From: Temnopleurus reevesii
Taxonomy: Eukaryota; Echinodermata; Echinoidea; Temnopleuroida; Temnopleuridae
Direction: 5' to 3'
Length of the DNA: 11,385 nucleotides
Assembly (NCBI GenBank): GCA_036244855.1
Contig: BQKZ01006595.1
Span: 11,563 to 22,947, forward strand
Positions 1 to 7,545 of this stretch are shown one piece after another; the stretch's first letter is position 1; every line of letters begins with the position of its first letter. The position numbers and the translations under genes are program-made. Under the pieces are notes generated by a model. That model was given only the letters and a program-made list of their open reading frames with translations, ran no database searches and was not told where the DNA came from.

Positions 1-125
1 AACTAGGGATTATTTTACCTAAATTCTTTCACTATATTATAGAGGATACCTTAAATAATTCAAATCAAGGAAAAAGTCAATTTTGATAAAATTCAGAGTT
101 GCTTCCTTTTGTCAGAGTAGGGCAG
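1..125. mobile_element. Partial 250-bp inverted-repeat element (MITE-like), cut by window edge
   Basis: The 125 bases are the reverse complement of 10051-10175 with a single mismatch (c at the site where the other copy implies a). The inner end is the 32-bp terminal repeat finishing in gtcagagtagggcag at 125. The rest of the element should lie left of the window. Non-coding; a non-autonomous DNA transposon is the likely explanation. Confidence 0.85.
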
Positions 126-201
126 CATTGTTTTTCTAGTCTCTGGCACGTCTTCTCGTTCAAGTCGTTGAGCACATCGTGCGAATGAAGCCCACCAGAA
201 A

Positions 202-370
202 TTTCCCCTGTCGCGTAGCTGGGAAGCTAAGCAGGGTCTCTCTCTCGCGCGCGCGAGCAGATGTCTTTTACATATTTTAGCCGCGCATACGCGCTAAAGT
301 TTCCCGTGTCATGTAGCTGGATCTCTCTCTCGCGCGGTCAGATCTCTTTTAACCGCGCATACGCGCTAAA
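202..370 (+). repeat. Tandem repeat of two GC-rich units
   Basis: Unit one (202-298) and unit two (300-370) share tttccc(c/g)tgtc, gtagctgg, tctctctctcgcgcg, cagat.tctttta and ccgcgcatacgcgctaaa. Unit one carries extra bases, including gaagctaagcagggt, absent from unit two. Each unit ends in a near-palindrome centred on cgcgcatacgcg. Confidence 0.8.
222..238 (+). repeat. 17-nt match to 5S rRNA gene internal control region
   Basis: ggaagctaagcagggtc is the conserved box A region of animal 5S rRNA genes. Neither the upstream nor the downstream 5S sequence follows, so this is not a 5S gene. It may be a fragment of a 5S-derived short element or a chance match. Confidence 0.35.
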
Positions 371-372
371 AA

Positions 373-411
373 GTACTATTCCATGGTACTATTCCATGGT
401 ACTATTCAATG
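373..411 (+). repeat. Three tandem 13-bp repeats
   Basis: gtactattccatg occurs at 373-385 and 386-398, and gtactattcaatg at 399-411, directly after the GC-rich tandem repeat. The units are perfect except for one base in the third. Confidence 0.9.
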
Positions 412-1424
412 GCAAACTGCTCTCTTAGCAAATCTATTCATTTTTCTCGTCTGTACACTGTCAATGAAACGATCTTAGTGTAAGGGATATAAAAATTAAT
501 GTATTCATTGATTTATTTCATTTCAACATGGAGACCATCGCTAAAGCTTTTCTGTGCGTAGATGAATGTCACTATCTCTTCATAATTCACTGAATTAGAC
601 AGTGAAAGAGATGAAAATGCCTTTCTTTGTTGAGAGACAAAGGGTTGAAAGCTAAGTTAAAACTTTTCTAATTATATTTATTTTCAATTTCAATATGCTT
701 TGTGAGCTTAGTCATTTAACGTTTTAGTTTCCAATCGTGTACGGCAGTTATTTTTATTTCCTTATCTTAGTACTTGTACATGGTAAAAATCACAATTTCA
801 CAGAAATTGTTTTCAGTATGTTCGTGTAAAGTGATCTACACAAATAAATTAAAGAAAACATTATTCAAGTCCTGTGTAAGACAAAACAGCATATTTCGTA
901 AAACAAACCAACACGTCAATTCAACGGTCGTTTGTTATGTTATTCTTTTGTTATTCATTTATTCATCTACCACACATGAGAAGGAACACCCTCCTCAACA
1001 AGAGGACTGATGATCTGAGGGATCCAATCCTATCAAAATAGGGGCGGCTTGTCATTGTGATGTCCCCACAGTGCAAGATAAGCCAAAATAATTATCAATA
1101 ATTGTCCTATGACGCAGTTATTTTTTCGACATGCTTTTTAACTTTGTTTAATATGTCCAAAAAATATGAAAATGTGAAGATGAAAAAGATACTGCTCGCC
1201 CGTTTCATTGTTTTAATGTCTTTCTCAATTTTCAACCCTTACCATTACCTTGTTTAAGTTACTTATTCCTCTCATTCTACTCGAATAATAAATAATGAAT
1301 AAATAAATTTATGTTCCCTCGTACTCCCTTTCCCTCTTTACTTTTTAAACCATGTTCTCTTTATTTCTCTCTCATCGTGTCGATCCCTGTTCTTTCTAAA
1401 ACTTGAAATACTGAAATGATAAAT
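412..1424. other. Non-coding stretch, nothing recognised
   Basis: AT-rich. A 78-codon plus-strand frame (774-1010) has no recognisable motif, splice context or codon bias and I do not call it. No RNA gene, long repeat or transposon coding sequence was seen. Confidence 0.6.
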
Positions 1425-1437
1425 CCCCCCCCCCCCA
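1425..1437 (+). repeat. Poly-C run followed by AAAT-rich low complexity
   Basis: An uninterrupted C run is followed by aacaaataaataaat and other A/T-rich simple sequence to about 1520. Nothing coding is evident. Confidence 0.85.
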
Positions 1438-1630
1438 ACAAATAAATAAATAGATAAATAATAAAGTTGAAGAATAAATTTTTAAAAAAATAAGTAACAA
1501 AAACATAATTTAAAAAAAAAATCCGCATTAATTGAAACACCTTAGAATCACGGGTCGGGAAAACACTCATCTCTCTTTCTAAAAAAAAGTAATTTTGGGC
1601 AATGGGAAGACTGCATATTTTAGGGTGTTT

Positions 1631-1656
1631 TTTATCGCGCAGAAAATAGCGCGATC
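1631..1656. repeat. Short GC hairpin
   Basis: atcgcgc and gcgcgat are separated by 8 bases (agaaaata), giving a 7-bp stem in AT-rich surroundings. A further gcgcgcac motif lies about 45 bp to the right. It could be a remnant of an element end. Confidence 0.5.
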
Positions 1657-1764
1657 AGCTGTTAATGTTCGCCAGGAAATAGGAGATTTTTTTTTGCGCG
1701 CACACTAAAATTTTGCTTTGTACAACGCGTTCGATTGGCTAAAAGTAATAAAGAATGGGCGGGT

Positions 1765-1905
1765 CTTAAATTAACACAGAAGGAGATAACATACCCTTAA
1801 CATAGTTTTCAGAATACCGATTTAGGGGTGTGTTATGGGTATGTTAAGTTTGGGACTTAACATAGGAGTTAACACAGAAGTTACAACAGTTTTCAGAATA
1901 CGGCC
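1765..1905. repeat. Composite repeat ending in gaatacggccc
   Basis: Two direct units lie at 1765-1817 and 1856-1901. Each has ttaacacagaag and ends in agttttcagaatac. Between them, taacataccc and gggtatgtta form an inverted pair. The outer end (tcagaatacggcccc) resembles the terminal ggcccgtattccga of the 8528-8839 element when reverse-complemented. It is probably part of a dispersed element; the other boundary is unclear. Confidence 0.6.
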
Positions 1906-2152
1906 CCTGGTCCGACGCCGGTTATAAACGCAAATGTGTGAGTCGGCCCTTAGTAAACAAAGCAAACTCAGCGTAAACTGCTTCCCTGTGCGCATATATA
2001 AGTTGGGGGAAAAGCTTGGATGACGCTTCAAGAACGTATGTCTAGCACAGACCGAACGAATTAAGTATTAACCTACCGTCTGCCAGATGCATTTCTGACC
2101 ATGTGGAAAGTTCCATATCGATTCAATTTACCCAAGCACGTTAGCTATTGAG

Positions 2153-2382
2153 GCAGTCACACCTGCAGACTGATCCCATACTGCCGCCAAACCGAACTAT
2201 CTTTAATCTGAAATATGAACAAAAAAATCGATATTTCGTTTTGTTTCAAAGAATTTATACAATTCAGATTGAGGAAAAATAGCCATCAACCAGCAAATTT
2301 CAAACGGAATAAAATAGTAATAATTGCAATTTTGTTGATGCGGTTTGAGAGCAGGGTGAGATCAGTCTGTTGGTGTGACTGC
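2153..2382. mobile_element. 230-bp foldback element, diverged TIRs
   Basis: Arms of 42 bp at 2153-2194 and 2341-2382 are inverted and match at 34 of 42 positions. Both read gcagtcacacc, cagactgatc, ctgc, caaaccg from the outside inwards. The interior is AT-rich with no gene. It is older than the 10051-10300 element, judging by arm divergence. Confidence 0.72.
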
Positions 2383-3648
2383 TCTATACAAATGCAAGTG
2401 TGTGACAGAGCCGTTAGACTTTGACCGTGAAGATATCTATGGCTGGCTAGCATGGCCATAATTCGTCTAGTAGATACGTAGAGCCCCGGATTTGGTATAG
2501 CAAGTGTCCAAAATCGTCGCGATACGTGACCCAACTGACCAATCAGAAGGTTGGTTCAAGTGAAAAGTATCCTTTAAAAATGTGATACACGTCAAAGATA
2601 ACCATAACCATAATGTATTATATGTGTTTGTGAACCGTATCCCCAACTTGTTTTCTTTTCTTGAGCTCATCGAAAGTGTTTCTGAGGTATAAACTAAACA
2701 CCTTCAAGTTGTATAATGTCATGCTTCTCTCTAAATTCCTACCGTTGAAAAGTCAGTCGTAAAATATTGTCTGGGATCAATCATTATTGGATTGGAATAT
2801 TCAATCCAACAGATCTAGATTTCAATCTTATTTGTGAAAATTTTCAATCTAGTTTTCGATTGGCCTCTGACTGCACTCTGTTAAATTGACTTTCAATCCA
2901 AGAGATTTAGAGTTTATTTAAGGCATTTTGCTTTGTTTATACTACGAAAACAGGAAGTTATTATTTTTGGCCTCAGAACCCTTTAACTAATGTCAGGGAC
3001 GTTGCGTAAAAGACTGCACATTGGTTAAACGTAGGGAATAAGATATGCAATACGTACCACAAACCAATATGACACGTTTTGTTATAATACGCATCAAACT
3101 AGTTTAAGGACACAAATTTCGTGTGCAAATAACATGATTTGTCATTCGGGATACTCATCATGACAATTTTGAATGCGGATCAAGAAGGACGATAGGCAGC
3201 TACTATAGACGAATTATGACTACCATGGCCAGTCAAACAGAATCAACAATGCGCGATGTTTCCTGATTTAGGACTCACCTCGTTGTTGAATTTGCACTAG
3301 ACGTGTTATTTGCACAAGATGGAGTTTGAATCATATCGAGTATACTTTAGTAGGGGTCGGGAAAATACAGGATATGTTTTATTTTCCCTTTGATTGAGGG
3401 AAATAATCGGCATATCGAGGCAAATGAAATGGGGACAATGCCTGACTCATCGTTTTCTCTCTGCCTTTTTTTTCTTCAAAAGACGCCACATCACTACGTC
3501 TCATTTTCACCAGAGTATACACTCTAAAACTGTTGTTTTAGCACAGGTCTGCCGACCTCGTTTATAGACTGCTCTTAAAAATGCTTGCATTTAAGCTCGG
3601 TAAAGTTTTGGTGAAAGCAAGTGTTTTTCCCCTGAAAATTTGTTTTCA
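2383..3648. other. Non-coding stretch with small repeats only
   Basis: No gene is evident. Small structures include a direct repeat of ttcaatcca(a/c)(c/g)agat at about 2799 and 2892, an 8-bp inverted repeat ttggattg..caatccaa at about 2787-2809, and a hairpin ctaaaac-tgtt-gttttag at about 3524-3541. None defines an element by itself. Confidence 0.55.
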
Positions 3649-3661
3649 AATAATAATAATG

Positions 3662-3693
<32 letters not shown>

Positions 3694-3762
3694 AATAATA
3701 ATAATATATGCAATTTATATATCACACGTATCCATTCTGCCGATTGCTTAAGGCGCTAAATG
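3649..3762 (+). repeat. AAT microsatellite with attached dispersed repeat (copy 1)
   Basis: An interrupted (AAT)n tract at about 3649-3705 is followed by atatgcaatttatatatcac, tatcca, and gcttaaggcgctaa. The same arrangement appears after the AAT tract at 7444-7546. The downstream part is therefore likely a dispersed element that carries the microsatellite at one end. Confidence 0.65.
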
Positions 3763-6289
3763 AAATAAAATATAGTTTCGTGAATATATTACTAAAAAAT
3801 GTGTGAAGAATAAACGAGTGTTTTGTAAAGCCATTACCTAAAAAGTGTTTCACATTTTTGTAATTATGTAAAACAAAAAAAAACATATGTTTCCCCCTTT
3901 TTCCCTTCATCGAATGAGGATCTTTTTAGTGTTGGGATGGCTCTGCTATTTTGTATCTTGATTACTATTAAAGCATTTACTAGAAAAAAAAAGCACCACC
4001 CTGACTACATGATTGCGACGAAATTGATATCGTGGGGCCTGTAACGTAAAAAATGTAATAGAACTTTCGATGAGCATTTACCCTAAGTATGTAACAATTA
4101 TCATAGAGATGAAATTGATCTTTAAATTAAAATCTTTTATTCAACAAGCCTCAGGTTCTATAACACTTTTGATTTTATATGCAAATGGCAGATGATTATT
4201 TTTCTAATATTAGTAAGACTAAAGTACGTTACCATAGTTACTGTCAAATGGTCTCCGTCAACGGTACTATCATTTCAAGCACTAAAACGTGCCTACTTCT
4301 GAGACAGCAGGCGGAATCAAGCTCCTACAATTTTTCTCGATGGGTAATCAATTTCCGTATGATTCGGTCTTTAATTTGATTTTGAAATCTCGCTCTGTAA
4401 AAGAAAATTAATAATGATTGTTAGCCCCTTTAACCCTGCTCTCATTCTGTTTTTTTTTCGGTCAAACACCGTCTGTTCTGAGCGAATTGACCCTGGATTG
4501 CATGCGAACATGGGTGAGGGGTGGATGTGGTGTGGGAGGATCGAGTGCCCCTTGGTACCGTAGGGAGTACCAAACTTTACGCAAAGATAGCGAAAACGGC
4601 TATTGGGTGCTCAAAATTTGAATTGAACCACCCTCTTCAACATTTCAAGTGTCCATTTTACAGAAGGGGAGGGGGACCAGCGACAGTTGAATAAGGCTTA
4701 CATAGTGAAAAAAAGTAGAATAGAAAAAGGTGAGTTGGAACAAAAAAAAAAAGAGTTTGACCAATTTACAAAAATGCCCGTATCGACCCATTCACCCTCT
4801 TTAAACTTGAACCGCGCAGTTTTGTTTATTCCAATTCGCCAACAAAGAGAACTTTAGTACAACTGTTTGTTGGATATTCATAGTCATAATTTATTTTATG
4901 TACATTATAAAAATATATCACAATTCATGAACAAATATTATTTTGACGAATGTATAAAAGCTTAAATCAAACAATTGCATCAAAATAAAGCAGACACCGC
5001 CGCTATACATGATTCGTAAATGAAACCCATTGACACATTTAGACGTCACTTGCATAGAATATTGCAGAACTTAGCATTGTTTGCAATGGAATAGACTGCT
5101 ACAAAAAATCCCATTGTTCGCAAGTAGTCTCTGATAGCAAATACTAATTGGTAATGTGTGTCGCTGGCGCAAAATATTATCATATAAATCAACTTTGCCA
5201 AATTACATGAAACATAATGCATTTAGTTTTAGTCGCAGTTTAAATGTGCTCATTCATTATACATTTGATTGTGAAATGAATATGAAATGTCGTGTTCAAA
5301 ATACGGTAACATTTTCACTGCCGAATACATGTCATTATAACAAGCAATGAACGGAATAGGGACAGCTTGTTATCAAATAGACACCATGTCGTTTGCGATT
5401 TTAACGGCTACAACCATGGTAAATGTAATTGTCATTTCAGTAATATGAGAAACAAGTTTAAAATATATTTCTTGGATTTTGGTATTTTCTAGAGCGGCTC
5501 ATAACCAAAGACTTTAACACTTGAAAGAGACACATTTGGATAGAAACAATAAATAATCATCCAGTGATAATCATGGATTCGTCTGAAAAAAATATAAATC
5601 TTAGGCCTTTAGCATAAAGATGCAATCAACCTTATGACTAATATAAATCATAAGTTTATGGCAAAATCTGTACCAAGGAGATACAATTAATTTGAAAGTC
5701 AATCGTATTTATTTTTGTTACAGGCCCATAGATTTGGAAAAGGTAAAGTATGTCACGCAATTAAAGATATGACATTCATTTCATTACTAATACATACAAT
5801 GTAAGATTAGCATTGTGATGAAAAATTGACTAAATTTTGCATGATTCGTTGGAATGCATATCTGCTCATACATTTGCAAACTTCTCTAAGGTTCCAAACT
5901 ATATCCTGCCAAAACGTTCATTATGGTATACAATTTTATTTCAGTACAATTTTATCCGTGGGTGGACCAAATTAGATAATACTGATAGTGTAAATTAGAA
6001 AGAAAGTGGTTAAGAAAAGATAATATTTTCCTAACTTGCAGCTGATTACATCGCTTTCGATCATGAAAAGAAAATTCTTATTTTTGATACACATATTAAA
6101 CACTGATTACTAATAATTTACTAATTTACTAATAATCATACTTGATCGAAAGGATATAATAGGCCCATCGCATACGTTACAACCGCCTGACGACCTAATT
6201 TGGGAGGAGGTATTTTGACAAATCAAAGTTTCCTTATTCATGTTCTCAAAACTCACTAAGTACCAAACTTATGATTTCAATGATTTAGT
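3763..6289. other. Long AT-rich intergenic stretch, nothing recognised
   Basis: All reading frames are short, with no recognisable domain, splice-bounded coding block or RNA gene. There are several homopolymer A/T runs and a small tandem actaat/aataattt run near 6105-6135. I read this as intergenic sequence downstream of the EML-like gene. Confidence 0.55.
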
Positions 6290-6700
6290 TTGCAGCTTCA
6301 TTCCAAATATAAGGGGCAAAGCGGCTCAAAGGCTGCTCCGACTAAACATTCCGATTTCTTCATGATTCGGAGTCCTCCTGGTGTTCCTCAGACAAGAAAG
6401 CTTGTATTATGTTATTTCATCGAATCTAATATTTCTCTAAGTATCCAGATCATCTATCAAAGTTATTATATGTGTTTGACTTCTTCTGAGAGATACAACC
6501 AAACTTTCTTCTAAAAATCGGATCGTAAGCCAAGCCATTCGTGACAAGTGTGGTGGGTTTTAGACACATAAAGTAGGCACTATGTGACTTACATTACTCT
6601 TACACCTTGTTAATATTATGTATAAAGCAAATTTTAAACTTGGCACAATGTTAAGTTGCCCTCTCTTGTCTTTCTATCAGTTTTAGACGTCTGATCAGGT

Positions 6701-6920
6701 AGTGAAAAGCGCTCTATGAGAAAGGTTTATTACGACAATTTGGCCAATGTTCGGAGCTTTATAAAGAATTCTTCACAATCATATTCATTGTCGAGTTCAA
6801 TCACCTTCTGCTAATTAAGTGTAAAGTACTCTATCTATGAGATAAATCACTTTAATTTTGGCCAATGTTCAGAGCTTTCTAAAAAAAAAATCTTCGTAAT
6901 CATTGTCGAGTTCAATCCCG
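6701..6920. repeat. Tandem duplication in the 3' flank of the EML-like gene
   Basis: Two diverged units of about 103 bp lie at 6701-6803 and 6818-6920. Both read, in order, an agtg(t/a)aaag start, ctctat..gag, ttggccaatgttc, ggagc/agagcttt, and cattgtcgagttcaatc. The right unit ends 4 bp before the stop codon, so on the minus strand the 3'UTR begins almost directly in the duplication. Confidence 0.8.
6726..6731 (-). promoter_or_regulatory. Candidate poly(A) signal of the EML-like gene
   Basis: AATAAA on the minus strand, about 195 nt past the TGA, the first perfect hexamer I see downstream of the gene. It lies in the downstream unit of a duplicated 3' flank; the matching place in the other unit reads GATTTATC and has no signal. 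A downstream GU-rich element is not obvious, so the cleavage site is uncertain. Confidence 0.4.
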
Positions 6921-6923
6921 TCA

Positions 6924-7091
6924 TCATAAGCTTTCGCCAAGGTTGTCGAAGTTGTTGCTGGTCCGGTCGACGAGCGTGAACTGCATGATGACGGCGTCAT
7001 TGCCTCCGACGGTGACTACGTAGTGGTCGTTGTAGAGGAAATGGATTGCTGTGACGTGGGAGCTGTGATGTTTGATGTCTGTTGAACGAGC
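6924..7091 (-). CDS. EML-like: EML-like terminal exon with stop
   Basis: 168 nt from acceptor tttctttgctccag to TGA at 6924-6926; a second TGA follows in frame. It codes for 55 residues: ARSTDIKHHSSHVTAIHF, LYNDHYVVTVGGNDAVIMQF, then a polar tail ending NLGESL. HSSHVT and GGND..IMQ are the closing strands of the EML propeller. Two usual residues differ: the GH before SSHVT is HH, and the final MQW is MQF. Codon use is strongly C-ending (36 of 55 sense codons), unlike exon b (8 of 29). Confidence 0.94.
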   Translation of the reverse strand, partial: ARSTDIKHHSSHVTAIHFLYNDHYVVTVGGNDAVIMQFTLVDRTSNNFDNLGESL

Positions 7092-7484
7092 CTGGAGCAA
7101 AGAAACACAAGTTTAATGGGGTGTTGCTCAAAAGTTGCAATTGATCGCAAGTTGCAGTTGATCAGAATGCGCCAATTAAAATCATTGTTTCATGCGCCTC
7201 TAGCTAAATGCGCGTACTGTGCGCGAATGAAAATGCGCGATACAATGTGAAAAGTTGCAGTTGATTTGCATTTGATTTTGAGCAACACCCCCTATGTGTG
7301 TTATCATATCATGGAAGAATATTATGACCATGTCGAGAATGATGATTAGGATGGTCGTAATTATCGTAGTATTGATGGGGAGAGTCACAATTAATGATGG
7401 TGAAGATGGTGGTTTGAGGAAGATGATATTCAGTGATGATGGTAAATAATAATAATAATATTAATAATAATAATAATAATAATG

Positions 7485-7545
<61 letters not shown>

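Noticed and set aside
180..300. Complete 5S rRNA gene
   Set aside because: Only about 17 bases match; the rest of the 5S sequence is absent.
202..411. CRISPR-like tandem array
   Set aside because: Only two long units and three contiguous 13-bp units with no spacers, in a eukaryotic genome.
774..1010. 78-codon plus-strand open frame
   Set aside because: AT-rich composition, no recognisable motif, and length expected by chance in sequence of this size.
1822..2031. 69-codon minus-strand open frame
   Set aside because: It overlaps the composite repeat at 1765-1905 and has no recognisable domain.
4418..4621. 67-codon plus-strand frame with a hydrophobic start resembling a signal peptide
   Set aside because: The hydrophobic part comes from a poly-T run; no splice sites or homology are recognisable.
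6900..6925. tRNA B-box-like gttcaatcccg
   Set aside because: No matching A box or cloverleaf; the motif belongs to the duplicated 3' flank.
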